A stretch of DNA of 64,000 bases from Struthidea cinerea (taxonomy: Eukaryota > Chordata > Aves > Passeriformes > Corcoracidae), in contig VZTI01003402.1 of the NCBI GenBank assembly GCA_013397865.1, forward strand, positions 248,001-312,000, given 5' to 3'. Shown piece by piece: positions 14,201 to 29,200 of this stretch. The notes beneath the pieces are model-generated. The model searched no databases, had not been told where the DNA came from, and worked only from the letters and a program-made list of their open reading frames with translations. Positions within the stretch are counted from its first letter, which is position 1; every line of letters begins with the position of its first letter. A program made the translations under genes and the position numbers.

Positions 14201-17200
14201 AACATTATGAAGACAAGTATTTAAATAATTCTGAGGATACAGACTACTGCTGCATCAATGAATAAGAATCAGATATTCTTATAATTATTACTTACCCATT
14301 TGCAATTCAGAGATGGTTTCCACCAATGACCAGTCTAAACTGTAGCCACAATGTGATTTGTCCATCAGATTGTCTAATACTTGTCTCACTGTTTGCCTCT
14401 CATCCACCATCATTGTTTTTGAGCTGTCATCAGACATATGGACTCTGATCACCAACTGTTAAGCAGAAAATTAAGAAAACAAAAAGAAGGATTAATCTAC
14501 CACATTCCAAATAAAAATAAAGTTTTAAAGATCTGGTTTATTCTTCTAAGTTCTTCTTACAGTAGCACAAAATTCAATCAAAACACTGCCTCAAAATGTA
14601 AAAAGTCATAAATGATGGCTAGATATTTGTATCATGGACACTTAACAAGATATTGTTCTCCTTCAGCATAAGAAAGTAAATATAAAGGTCTTTCCAACAC
14701 AACAGGAAAATTCTTCAGTTGTGTGTTAAGGAGGAAAAAAATCCTTCCTGTCGAAGTGTCCTGTTCTGATTAATAAAGTGTCTTTCAGACAATTTTTCTC
14801 AAGTATCTAGGTGGAACAAACATAGATATAGAGCTCTGCACAAGCTTACAAAGAATCAGAATTTTTCAGATGTAAAATTTAAGCTTTCTGCCTGCTTCCT
14901 ATAGTATTTTCTAAAAATGGTCATTATGTAAACAATATAGTAATACTAAATCTTATTTTTCTGGAGAATATGAAGCAGTAGTGTGAAAAAATCTGCTTTT
15001 GAAACACAGTGGCTTTTCACAGCATTTTAAAGAGGTCACTGTCCAGAAACAAAAATCCAGCCCTTTTTTAAAACCAATCTAAAGACTTAAGACAACAGAT
15101 TCTTTTTGCTAATCATTATTATTTCCATTTTCACATCTTGTTCAGCTGGAAAACATAAAATCTGCTAGTTGTAATACACTGGTTGGCTTGTTAATTCCAA
15201 TCTTTCAGCCAGGACAGTTTTTCAGCTTTTGATCTACAAACAATTAATGCAAAAGGCATTTTAAGCTATTGAAAAACTCTAGTCATAAAATAAAAATGCT
15301 CAATTTTAAGGGCACTCTCTATTCTTTGAGAGTACATCAAGTAATGGCAGTAGACTTTCTCCATTTGGTAATCTCTGTCTTTAGACTGGAATACTTGTCT
15401 TCCATTTATCACTGGCAAATCCTACTATGCATAATGGGAAAAGGTTTGTGAAGAAAACAGGCACGAATTTTAAACATGTGGCTGAAGAATACACAAGACC
15501 AATCTTAGGAGGCTGGACCTTCATTTCAGTTCTGGGTAAAATCTTCCCAATGAGCACCAGCTGTAAAACAAGCTATTCCTTAAGAAAAACATAATGTTAT
15601 TCCATATCCTAGGATTTTCCGGATTAGGTCCAGTCTAGATGGGAAAGCACATTACTGCTCAAGATTAGAACACTACAGTGTTCCTATTTTATAAAAGGCA
15701 ACTTAAGGGTAATAGAAACAAATGAGAAGAAGTTTGCCCTCATTTTCCAGGTGAAAAAAAAAAATAAAATAAGGATCTTATAAATTGGTATAACTAACTT
15801 ACCTTTTTCACTTGTGCTTCTTTAATCTTCTCTAATGCAACCCTAATCTTCTCAGCTTTCAATTTAGCAGCCTGTTCCTCCTAGGGGGACACAACACACA
15901 ATTCCAGTTAACACAAACTTCAGTCGGGTTTCAGTGGGTTTAAGTTTGAGGCTACCATGCTTTAAAACATGATCTGAAATGCTGATTTGCTCACCTATAA
16001 ATCTCCAACTATTTCTTAGTAATGATGAAAACTATTACTTTTTAAGACAAAAAGTGCTCCTATCCAATATTTAGAAATACAACTGCCATTATTTCTAAAG
16101 AAACATACAATAGACATTTGGCATTTCTCTGTTCTCCTGTACTGTAAATAGCATTATGCTACCAAATATTTTAGCATATTATATAATTACAGTCATAGGT
16201 TGGGAAAATACATATTCAACATGAGTGTACAATGGAGTACACCCAATAGATTTTTGTTTGATCAACGTAAAACACAAATAGCATGCCAAGAAGTATCTGA
16301 ATTTAACAGCTCACAGAAAGTATAGAAACACATCCCATAACTAGGAGTCCATACTACAGGCATTAGTTGGAAAGATTTTGAACTATTAAATCCATTTGCA
16401 GCAAGAGGCTTGAACACTCCCTTTATCTTTACTAAATCCAAGCTGTATTTCTCCTTGCTTTAAGTATTTTAAGACACAAGGCAAATAAGCATTCTTTTGC
16501 TCTTCTAAGTAATCTATTTTTATTACAGTTGGAAATGCATTCAAAATTCAGGTAACTTAAATCTATCTGCTGACACTAAAGAAAACTGCAAAGTTAAGAC
16601 TAGCAACACAGATTTTTAAATTCTGGAGATTATAGATATTTCTGTTGAAATTGCATTTGAAACGTAGCAAAAAAAGCAACCACCATTTTGAAAATGACAT
16701 ATGCAGTTTTCAGACTTTCAAAATCTTAAACTGTGGATCTTCATTGTGATTAATATCTAAAAACATCATAATAATTTTAAAATCTCTAGCACAAACAAGT
16801 CTATTAAAAACCACACAAATCCCTTCCAAAATATTCAGTATCCTTAAAAAGAATAATAAATATTTTTCCCAGAGCCAAAGTACCACATCCCATCAAAACA
16901 TTTAGCATGCCCCAAACATTTAGTTCTCTACTGCTTTCTTCTATGAATGTCATTCAGTTTCTTTACCATGTGTGTAGATGGTTGCTTTTCTTGAAGAAGT
17001 CAAGATTCAGCTACTCTGAAATCCATAGAGCTTAAGGTTCTGACTTCTCAATAAGTTACTAATATTTATACCAACTGCTGAATAACATTCCCATGTTATT
17101 TAATGCACTCTTAGTAGCTTTTGGTTCTTCACATCTGTGACCATCCTGTGCACTAGAAAAAACATCAGCTGGACAGGACAGTATGCTGCCTTGTGAGAGA

Positions 17201-20200
17201 CATAATTATTTTCAATAAAATGAACCAGTAAGTTGACACGAGCAGAAATAATGTGAGCCTGAAACGTTATCTGGGAACAGAATTGCCCGGGAACATAGCT
17301 TTTATTAGTCTACAGGGAACTACAGCTTTTTATTCACAATAGCAATGGTGTCCTATAGCTTAGAAAGGTTAAATCAGATTAAGCATTCTATGAAAAACAA
17401 ACCATGCCATGATACCAAGAATCATTTAGTATTCCTATTTCTTAACATTAACCATTTCAATGTGTAGAAATTATTACTAAAAAATTAGACTTTACAGCAC
17501 CAAGCCTGACAGAGCTCAAGAAGCATTTGGACAACGCTCTCAGGCACATGGTATGACTCTTGGGGATGTCCTGTGCAGGGTCAGCAGCTGGACTCAATGA
17601 TCCTTCTAGGTCCCTTCCAACTGAGCTTATTCAGTGATTCTGTGAAAGACTTGTAAGTCTCTAAAAGTGATGCTAGGCACCTGTTCATCATGATATCAGC
17701 AAAAGCAAAAGACACATTTTATCATCTATTTGGAGGAACTGTAATTCATAGTTTAAAAAAGCTGCTCATTAACCCAACCAAAACCTTTACTGCTGTACAA
17801 AAGTTGTCAGCATGTCTGGGCTTGCTCTTCATTTCAAGTCAAGCAGCACAATTTTCCAGCCCATTTCACTGTACACCTGTGCAAAGCACCAGGCGCACCT
17901 GCCCGCCACAGTGCACCACAGTGCACAGGCAGCAACACCAGGACAAGCAACAAGCTTGTGGCCTCTCATACACCTGTGCCAACACAGCTAAAATAGCTTT
18001 GGAGACCTCAAAGTTTATAATCCATCATTCCCTAAAATGCTTTTAAAAATAAATAAATATGTAGATGAAAAAAGACTTTAAGGATTTACTATTTTAATGT
18101 GTACCAATTACTTTTCATTTCCTACTCAATTTAATGTGGATCCAGAGATCAGGATTCCTTATACTTTATTAGAATTTAACAAAATCAGTTTAAATTAAAA
18201 AAAACCCAAAACAAAACACATTTATAATTTGCAAAATAAGAACTGGTTTCAACCAGTAACAAGTTATAAAAAGAGGTCTGAATTTACTAACCGGAAAACA
18301 CAGCGAGGAAAAGAAAGCAAGAATTCAAAATTTCTGAAAGCATATAGTAGTCAAAGATTTTAAGATATTGTGAGCAGTAATAAACTAAGCTCAGGCCACT
18401 GCTGCATCACTGCTGATATGGCAAACAATGTTTCTTGGGAGAAAGAGGAAGAACTATGTATTTTGATTCTTTAGTAAAATTATTTAATAACTCACCGAAA
18501 CTCACAACCATTTACTCTGTTTCTCTCCTAATGGCCCAAGAAAACAGTCCCCTGCCCATCAAAGCAACCAGAGAACAGCACTTATGCACAAACACAGGCT
18601 CTCTCCTGCCCCTGTACGTGAAAGCAACACAGCTTCCATCCAGGAGGAAGCATGTGCAGTCCATCAGCTTGTACTAACAAGCTAACAGCCCTTTTCACTG
18701 CACAGGGAGACAGGTGACAGATGGCAAAAATACCCGACTGCAGCTGTAAACTATTCAATGCCACCAGCTATCCAGGCCAGCACTTCCAGTCCAACCACAT
18801 TTAACTTAGGTATTTATTTCCCCTTTGCTAGCAAATACTGGCAACAGTGATAGGAGTTGCTAAAGGGTTATAAATATGCAGGTAAGCAGCAGGACTGCTG
18901 TGCTGTCACAGCTTCACAGGCAGTACAGACAATGTCAGTCCTTGATATGGCCATACACCTCCCTCCCCTGCACTGCATTGCTGCTCAAGAGCAGTCACAG
19001 TGCTGCTAGGGCCACACACACACAGCTCACTCACAGCTGATCTGGAGAACTGACACAGCACAAATGGTTCAGCAGAACCCACTCCCTGGTTAGACCGTCT
19101 TTACAGTCACAGGCAAGCCTTGGAAACACACCAGGGAGATACATACATACACGCACACTTTATAAAAACACAAAACATAAAGGAGAGTCATTTCCACCTC
19201 TGGCAGGAAAAGGATACTCTCTTATAGTAGCAATATGCATCACTGCCAAAGTGTGACGAACTCCTCACTTAATATTCTGGGACTGTTGTTACACTTGCAT
19301 TTTAAAGCTTTGACCTAAGATTACTTTAGGTTATGGAAAACGTTGCACCTGATTTAAAGAATGCATGGCAACATACTTATGTATAGAACCTGTTAATCCA
19401 AAATAGTCAAAGATATTGTGAACCAAAATGGAAAAATGCGTATCTCTTCAGTGCAATTGTCTTAAATTAATGGCCTTCTTCTTTGCATTTATATACCAAA
19501 CTATGTTTTGAATAATTTTAGCCTACAGTGAAATATTGGAAAGAATAACACAAAAAAAATATAAAGTTAAGATTTCCATAATATAATGACAAACACTGTT
19601 TCCTCCCCCAGTTTCCAATTAAATATGCAGTTACAAGATATTCCAGCTGTGTTTTAGCATTAAAGATGCAAGATGCGTGCAGTGGCAGAGCTGACCTTGC
19701 TCAAACGAGTTTGTGCCTTGCATTTCTAGGTTAGGGTTTTATTTTTTCTTTCATTTTACATTTTTAAAGTGTTATTAACTAATCTCTTTTACAGACATCA
19801 CAAATAGAATGGGAAAAAAAAGGGGGGGCATCACTTAAGAAAGGTATTTAGAAAAGGCAGTAATTACATGGTAAGAGGTAAGCAAAGTCCACATTTTACT
19901 TGAGTTAGCAAGGTAGATGCAGAAACTACAAAATGCATAAAGTAAGAAATGTCATTTTGTTTAATATTTGCTTTTTTTCTCTGAATCCTTTCTTTGAATG
20001 CAGATAAGAAGATAACGAAATACAAGTAGCACTGACTTCTGAAGGACTAAAAGCAGGTAGCCACTGTTTATTTTCCCAGCTACAGTCTAGCCTTGGGTAG
20101 AAAGGCAATCACCTGTTTTGCAAGGACTCTCCTTCTTGCAGAGCTTGTACTGAAACAGAGGTTCCTGTTACTAGAGAACACCATATTAACATCTCCATTT

Positions 20201-23200
20201 GTACCTAAATACCCAAAACTTCAGGATGTCTTTATTAGCCTCATGTTTAATGTATATCAGTCTGAATATTAATCACATTAATGAAGTTTTTCTTTGATTG
20301 CTTTCATTTATTATTAAAAAGAACACTAGAACAAGAGTGTATGTGATCAGCACTAAAACCAAATGTGTGAATATTAAGAGCAGTTCTTCTGTATTTCTTG
20401 ATAAACTCATTAGGACAAGCAGAATATTCCTACCCTAAAAATGTGCTGCAATCGTGGCACAGTCCATTTATAAACAGTGAGCTTGTGTTTACAGTAGTAG
20501 TTCATGGCCATTCTCAAAACATATATTCATTGCATTTCTTCTCATAATAACTCTAAATAACCTCTATCTGGGTAAGGCAGAAAGGGAAGCAAGATGTGAG
20601 TATCCGAAAGCTCACTAAATGTGTGTGTGCATTCACCCTGGTGAGGGGTTCATCCTCCCCAATGTAGATTCACCACACATTTCCTCCTTCTTTCTTCCCA
20701 GTTTAGTACAGACTTTTTTATACCTCTGGAATATTCCTGGCATTGTCACCATATTGCATTATGCTACTAAATATGGAAATGGCTGTGAAGTGGTAGTATT
20801 CTTTTAGGGGTTGTGTCTGAGATTTGAGACCTGAAAAGGTCTCAGATATTACAGTGTCACCACACTGGGGTAGTGCCATACTTTTCCTTTGTTCTACTTT
20901 GTTCACCATTCACAAACTTTTTGCTACTAGAAGCCTAACTCAAACACAGAAGATGGCTTCTGAATGGAAATTGGAAAGCAGCAGTCACATTTTACATGTA
21001 TCTCAAAGTCACACTGGCCCTTGTCACAATTTCCCACAGAAGGGATCTTCTCCACAGTCTGTAAGGGCAAAGAAGGCCCCATGCCACTAAGGAAGATGCT
21101 GAGAAGTACTGCATCTGTTATTGACCTCTCAGGTGCACCTCTCGTTAATGCCTCCAAGTGGACTTGTGCCCTTTTGAAGTTATTCTTCAAGGAATGGCAG
21201 AACAGAACCTTAATCAGCAGAGACGTGCATTCTGCCATCTGCCTGAAAGACTACTCAGACTAGATTTGACAAAGCTGATAGTGATGAAATAAAAAATCCA
21301 AATGAATTTCACTGGCTCTTTATGCTTTGAAGCAACCATCTCCACTACACTATCATCCCACTTGCCTCTGAACAGGACCTGCCTAGTAACAGCTGCACGC
21401 CAGGCTTCTCACTAGGGCAAACAATTATACAAGAAAAAGTACTGGGATCTGGGACCAGGAGAAAAACAGCAAAAGAGAGGGGAAGAAACCCAAACAAACC
21501 AGGTGGAAGAACAGCACATAGAAATCACAGTAAGGAAGCCTGTGAGTGGAAAGATGACTACAGTGTAACAGAGGAGACAGTACAACTAACTGGCAAGGAG
21601 TTTTAGTTGGACAAAAAGCTCTGATATGCAGAACAGTGCAGAAAGATTTCAGGACACTGGCTGATTATCTAACAATGCAACCACAGCAGATTATTATAAA
21701 TAATATATAAATTATGTTTTTATTATAATGACAAAGTATATAATATCATTACCATAATAAAAAAGACAAAAGGTGACATTAAAATTACAGAGGACATCAC
21801 AACTTCCTCAGAAACTGTCTGTAGGAGGCTGGAGGTTTTAGATTGTCCTTACATTCTTTGCAGATTAGAAATCAATTGCTGTATTTTTAAACTGCATTAA
21901 AAAAAAATCTCAAACAGATGCTTAATTCAAGAATGAGCACATCTGAATCAGAGTGCCTAAGATGAATGAAGCCAACATCATAACTGATTTAATCAAAAGT
22001 CTGATGGAATTACAATGTGCAGGAACCAAAATCTACAAAGCAAGGGAATCAACATTCATAAGAAGAATTTTTGTCTTTCAGGTCAACAAGGAAAGAAGAA
22101 TGATGTACCTGCTGTTTGGGAAGAAAAGGTGTAACATGGTTCCTTTACCTCCAGATGCTGACATACTATCTGAATCATTACATCATTAAATCACTATCAT
22201 CTGTCTTCCTGAATGTAGTTTCAGCTTCACATGCATCAGAACAGTGGAAGAAATACTCACTTCAAAACCCAGCATGTTACATTTCTATTTTCACGGCCAA
22301 AACTGAGATGTATTTGAGCCCTGAATACTCTCTCAAAATTATTTGCATGTGCTCTGATTTCACAGTACTAAGCTTAGTTTTCAATATTCATTATAGGGAA
22401 ACAAGCTTGCAGATTTGACAATAAAGCTACATTGCTTTGTTTTCAATATTCAATAACTTACTTTACAGATATGCTTTCACTTCTTTCTGTTTTCAAACAA
22501 AGGTTTGAATGCTGTGTGAACAATAACACCTGGAATTATATCTAAAAATGAAGAGACCACCAAAACGAATACATCATTTTCTGTGCTGAGATCTGCCCTG
22601 TGCCGTGACAGGAACTGTGTGTGGGCATGGTTGTGATGCAGGAGTCTAGCCCACTGTTAGAATTTTTACAATTAGTTATATTACCAGAGGACAAAAATGG
22701 TTCTAATCTAACACACAGACATACCAGAGAAGGGGAAGAAACAGAAACAGTTAAAGACAGTAAGAAATAGTTGACACACCAGGGACATCAGCATAGACCT
22801 GCAACACGATCCTACAGTCAACTGATCTAACACCTTGCTACAAGGCAATGTCCCATTTCTTGGGACTGCTTCACTTATACAGAGGCTTATCCAATATTAC
22901 AGCAAGCTGAAGAGATCTAAGCAGCAAAGTGGATTTCCATTTCATCATTTTGTTGAAGATATTTCTGCTTCCAGGAAGTCAGAAGAGAACCAGCAAGTTC
23001 AACACCAGGCCTGTATGGTCAGTAGTCAAAAGTGGAAGGCGCAGCTGTACTGAAACAGTCACAAGCTGATCAAACATTATCCTCAGAAAATCAGAAGGCT
23101 CACCAAAAGCACCTGAATCAAAGAGCTGTGAAGCCTAATTAGACAACACAAAGATTTATAAATACAAACATTTAACTTTGGAGTGTATCAGAATGCCTGA

Positions 23201-26200
23201 TATGAGCTACTCCATGATCATATGACACAAAGGGATCACTTAATGCACTCTTTAAAATGAAGTTCCCGTATGGTAACACTCATCCCACATATAAACAACC
23301 AGAAGGGAGGATCTGAAGACACATGGAGATGAAAGAAAATTGTGGTTTCTGTTTGTGCCACAGCTGTTGTTAATCTATTTGCAATCAAGCCAATTGCTGT
23401 TTTGGTGGCTATTTGCTTTGTTGGGCCGTGCAGGGGTGCCAAGAGCTATTGGGGGTGGGACCAGGCAGAGGTACAGACTTAAAATTTAAGCAAAACAATC
23501 ACAAGAGCAGAAGATTACTTGCTTTTGGCTGTTTGTACTCCTCTGGAAGACAGCCTGAAAATTTGTTGTCAAGATACATGCAGAGCATTTTGAGAAGAAT
23601 ATTAAGGTATTTAAGAAAAAGCAGTAAACTAGTTCTAAACTTTTATTGCTACATACAGACTACTTATGCCCAGTGAACATTACCCTTATTGTTTTGAAGT
23701 TGCCAAGTTGCACTTTGTTACTTCAGGCTTGCCTGAGCTCTTTCCACTAGAATGTCTGTGAATTAAAAAATAACCACAGAAACGGTTTTGCAGTATGTAT
23801 TAGCATCAGAGACATTTGACACCTCAGCTACTGAATATTCAAAGCTCTGAGCTCGGACATGAATCTGTTTGTCCTTCACCCAGCCCGTACTTTCATCAAA
23901 GAGATTTATAGCTTGCTCCATCCCTTGCACTCTAGTTTCAAAAGGAAATACACATAGAAGATACAATTCTTAGCAAATTGAATGACAACTGGGATCTCTT
24001 AGTACATTACTGACCTCCTTCCTGTAAAGAAAATAAATTTATAATCAAGATTTGTACATACCCAGCTCATTAGACCACCGTCTTACTAGGATATTCTCCC
24101 CTCATTACATTCAGTCAACATTCAAAATGTTATTAAAAAATATCCCATTACTTACTAGTTTGTCTTCGATACAGCAAGAGAACTTATTTTATTTAAGGCT
24201 ACTAATGCCTTTTAAAACTACTGAACAATCCCACATATTTTTCACAGTTAGGATCTTTTTTTTTTTTTTTTAAACTAGTGAATGGCAATAGGAACAAAAG
24301 AACTTCTAGCTCAGTACATTTCCTTTTCAACTAAGGCATTTTACCTGCTAACACGGCTATTAAGTACTTGTCAAGAACTTGAACACTTTGATACATCTGC
24401 AGAAACAAACAATAAAATTCAGCCTTTAAAGCACCTTGGATAATCAGGAAAATCATGTAAGTAAATGCAGAAGTTCCTGGATAGAGCAGGGGTGGAGAAG
24501 CATAGCACACAGCAAAAGTATTCTTTCTACATAGAAATAGTCACATACAGTAGAAAGAAGCATCATCACCTTGGTCAGCAAATGAGAAGGCTTTCCTGCA
24601 ATGTTTCTCAGAAGGAGGGAGGTTTCCCTGTCCAAATAGGAGTGCTTGTGCAGAAAGAAAGAGAAAGAACATAAGTCAAAGGAAGTCAGTATAGTAATTT
24701 TATGGTGTCTTGATTACAGAAGATAAAGCAGAGTTTAAAAGAAAAAAAACTTACGACTTTTTTCCCCTCCCATAAAAACATGAACATTCCCAAATACTAC
24801 AAGCCTGATACACTGCTGTAAAAGCAATTGTGCTACTAGAAAACACTGTTTTAATCTTCTCCTGTACAAAATATCACACAATAGAATTAAGAGAACTTTC
24901 GCTTACCTGCCACTGGTTTCTTTTCTGCAAGAGAAAACTAATTTGTAAAGGCATTTAGAACTATAAAAGTAAGAAAATATGCACTTACAATGTTTTTCAA
25001 AATCCTGTCCAGCCTTCTAAAACTCAACATTCTACTTATAAAGCCACTATAAACTGGTCATCTGGGAGACATACTTGTTTTATGCTTTCTACACTGGTTG
25101 CTGCTTCATTCTTAAAGAAGAAAGGTATCACCATAACAATAAACCAACCTGACTTAAAATCATGTCCTTTTATTTAAAGGACTGAAGTCTCTCTTCTCTT
25201 GTATAGTCCAAATTATAAAATTACAAATCCCTGTGCTCCTCTTGGGAAGATAAATTAGCAGAAAGTGTATTTTCATCCTTTTTTTTTTTTTTGAATGGGA
25301 AGCAAAATCAGTAGAGGGGAAGCAACCAGTAGAGAAAGACAGAGATCAGTTAATGACAGATCCCAGAGTGATTATCTTCTCCAGCACCTGCTACAGGCAA
25401 CAAAACCATCATCATGCCGCGATTTTCAGAACCACACAGTCAAGTCTGCTACAGAAATTAGACTAGGACTGTGGCACTTAACAAGAGCATTATTAAACAA
25501 CTTAAAAGAGCATGAAGTACATCTCCTGTGTACCACCACTGTACTGCAAGTTTTGTCCCATGTGGCATGCAATTGTCTCAGTCTTATTTGTTCCATTTGT
25601 TCCAATGCTATACAGAACAAGGCATGACAGCTAAACATGCCTACTACACTTTTGTTTAGTAATTAGCAATACAGAATCCCACCTCTTCTTCAGTGCCACA
25701 GTAAGATGCAGTCTGAAAAAAACGAAGAGCGCATGTCTACAACTTCATGCAAGGCAGTATCAAATAGTTTGGCGAATACAGTTCCTGCAGGGAGAGTTTA
25801 CTTGATGTGACTGCCACATATTGGGATGAGCAATTAAGGATCTCAAGGAGGCTTTAAAAGTTACACCTCAGGAAAGACTCTACATAGCATCTGAAGTTAA
25901 ACCCAGGCTCCAGACAAGCTCCACCTGGGTATTTAGCCACTAATATAGACACAGGTTACGTTACAGAGTAAATGAAGATTTTTCTGCTTGCATATTAATT
26001 ACTGTCTGTATTTACATCATATGTTTCAGAAGCACAGCAGTGCTGCCTAGCTCAAGCCACACTGCTGAGGGTTTGTAAAACCTGGTATAATTATTTACAG
26101 TCATACTGAATTTTATCCTTTCTTACACAGAGGCTCTATCTCCCCACAGAGTCAGTTTAGGATGGTCTCATTACAACATACTGCTACACAACTTGCAGAA

Positions 26201-29200
26201 TAAAATGGCTGACTCAATCCAAACCCCAAAAGTATACATAAAAATTCAGAGACAAGTTCAAGGAAATTCGTTCAGGAGTTTCTTCATAGAGTTCTTGTCA
26301 GTCATCATGGACTCTGATTAATATGGATCACTTTCTTAGGGCATGGAGCACCACAGTAGAAGGAACATTACAATGTACACTTGCAGCCTCCTCCTTAGAG
26401 TTAAGTCACCGTCTGGCTTAGACTATTAGTCAACAATAGTGTCAGGATAAAAAGAGGATATTGAATCTCTCCTTAAAGGAAATACTGTTTGCTGAAGAAT
26501 ATTTCTCCTATAAGGAAGGGCCAAGGTAGGCCAATTAACCTTCTTCCTATCTTGGTCATTTTGGCTGCTGCTATCTTGCATTTAACTACGTTTTCTCTGA
26601 CAAGGAGCTTCTATCCAAAAATGGAAATGCCATATCCTTCTTACAACATAATAGCCACTTGAAACTTTGATGATGATATTTTACGGGAATAGGGGCTGGC
26701 CAGTAAAATGTGGAACATCAGGGTGATGACAACTACCTATGCGAATTGGAGCTGCAGAGCTAACATGCCTAGAAACAGGAAGGCAACAGCTCTTTTCCAG
26801 ACATTTTTTTGTGCGTGGCTTCTTCCTACCCTATAACAAATTCTGCAGTACTGCAGATACCCAAAAGTTAGAATAAGCAGAAGTAGCAAAGTAACACGAA
26901 AGCCCAAGTTCTAGAAACTATAGCTCAGCTAAACAATAACTACATGCACAAACAATTTTTTAAATATTCGGCATGCACAAACCAGTAGGTAATAAATTAA
27001 ATTTAATTTTAGAACGATGTGTTACTTTCACAATCCAGTTTTAAAGCATTTAGTCTATTTCAAAGAAAGACTTCAGCTCACACATCAAGCTCTGAGGATA
27101 AACAGATATTGCTCCTAGAACATTCCACTATTCAGGGGAAGATAATATTTTATTATTTTTTGGTAGATAGTACAATCACAGTGGACCACACAGAGGATCT
27201 AAATAGCCCACTCTTCCCCTCTACTTAGGGACTTGAAATATGTACCAAAGCTCTGACAATATAAACGCCTGATCTTGCCAAACAAATTAACCTACTTTTC
27301 TGCCCCAAGTACTTCAGTAGACTAAAAAGAACAGCAAGGAAATCCAGGAAAATCAAAACATTAATTACTCCTAGGGAGACATTTCTAGTCTTCCACCATG
27401 AAAAGCATCTGTTCTTCCACCTGCTCCCATTGCAACAATGAGAACTCAAGCTCTGGCAACAAAGTCATCTCTCCCCCAGTGCCTCACCTTAGATTCACTC
27501 AGGATATAAAACCAATTCCAATTACATAAACTAGTATGTGTCCCTCCCACTCCTGCAATGCCATGTATTTTTCTATCCTGTTGCAGTAAGCTGACTGCTT
27601 CCCAAGTACAAGGCCATCATTTCTCATACGGGCTATTTTCAGTTTAAAAGGTTTTTTTCAAATTGTCAACACAACCAGAATTACATGCGGTTGGAAGGTA
27701 AAAGTAGTCTGAAACAAAATGGAAGTGTCAAAATTTGACAACAGCTTCAGAGAAGACAAAACCATGCAGTCCTTTATACTAAGCATGAAATTGTAGAAGA
27801 ACCAGATTGTACAGTGCTGGAAGAGTATTTAATTCCTGCACTCACTAAAATACTCAGTGCAGCTAATTCAACATGCGTAACACCAAGTCAAAGATTTGAT
27901 GCCTAATTTACCAAATTCTTTGAAAGATCACATATTTCTAGGTCAGCATTTTGGGGGGGGCAAACACAAAGAGTATACAACATGTGCACAGTCTAAAGCT
28001 ACCGACAATTCTTTACTTCTACTAGATGTCAGGTTTTTTTAAGTTGTATTTTTTATGTGTAGTATAGCTTTCTTAAAATCCAGCCATTAGTAACAGCCAT
28101 GCCTTGTTACAAGTTTTTGTATAAAATGATTACTGCAAAAGCTCGTTAAAGTTATTTCCATTATATGTATTTAACTAAAAGAATTTTAAAGCCAGCACTT
28201 ATACTTTGACATTTTAAATGATTGTTAGGGAGCCAGATTCCACTCAGGATTCCCAGTTAATTCAGCATCACTACTACTCAGGCAGAACTCAAAACACTAC
28301 AGGCCAGTGAGCATCCAGGAAGGAAAAAGTGATAGGGCTTTAAGAGGACTCTTAAGGGGCAATATGACATGTTTCCTTTTGTCACATGGAAACTGTCAAT
28401 ATAAACCATGTTACGGACAGGCAGTAACACTGTAGCCCAAAACTCACTGAGTTTGTTTCTTTATATAATCTTCAAAAAGCACTCTTTTTTCCCTAAAACA
28501 AGCAAAGATGAAGCCTACCACCAGGTACCAAATACGTTTCCAACTTTTCTGTGCCAAAGTCAGTTCTTTTGGAGACAACTTTAACACAATACATAGGAAG
28601 CTATTCACTTCTGGTTTAGTCCTTCCTCATAAAATGGAACAGACTTCAAACTAAGTTGCAGGAACTCAGCCTGGTTAGAAGACAGTGAAAAATAATGGAA
28701 GAAAACTTATCAAAACTAGGAAAACCATTTTATACAAGAAGTAGAACAGACAATGATGACTGTTTTGAACTGTGGCGTATTTTAACACCTAGCAGCGATT
28801 ATTCCAAGTCACACTGAAAACCATGGATGTTTAATAATAAAAAAATCCTCAAAATGCTAAAAAAGTTCTGCTGATAGGAAAATTAACTTTCTATAAAATT
28901 AAATGTATACCTTTCTCAAGGGATGCCAAAACAGCCACGCACAAAAAATATTTTGTGCAAAAACGATTGTACTTAAAAAAATTCAGATATTAAAATATCT
29001 GAAGTAAAAAAAAAAAAAAATAAATAAGCCTACTAATGCCTCTGTAACAAACTTTAGCTGCTGTGGATAATCAACAACACAGAAAATTAGATTTGAGTAA
29101 AATTAGCACTAACACTTAAGAGTTCTAGACTGTGTTAGGACAGAAAAATTAATAGTGTTCATGTACAGTTCATTTAGCAAAGACAGCTAGCCTTGATGTT

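Larger units (their letters stand above)
7559..14295. other. RAPH1: RAPH1 introns among the RA/PH exons 5-9
   Basis: Covers the introns 7559-8691, 8836-10250, 10317-11970 and 12093-14295, interrupted by coding exons 6, 7 and 8. All are AT-rich. The only structure seen is the repeat and palindrome cluster at 12728-12823. No mobile elements or RNA genes were recognised. Confidence 0.65.

Noticed and set aside
20826..20843. Small hairpin GAGACCT-GAAA-AGGTCTC, considered as a terminator or microRNA-like stem
   Set aside because: The stem is only 7 bp with a 4-nt loop, far too short for a pre-miRNA, and factor-independent terminators are not relevant to this genome.
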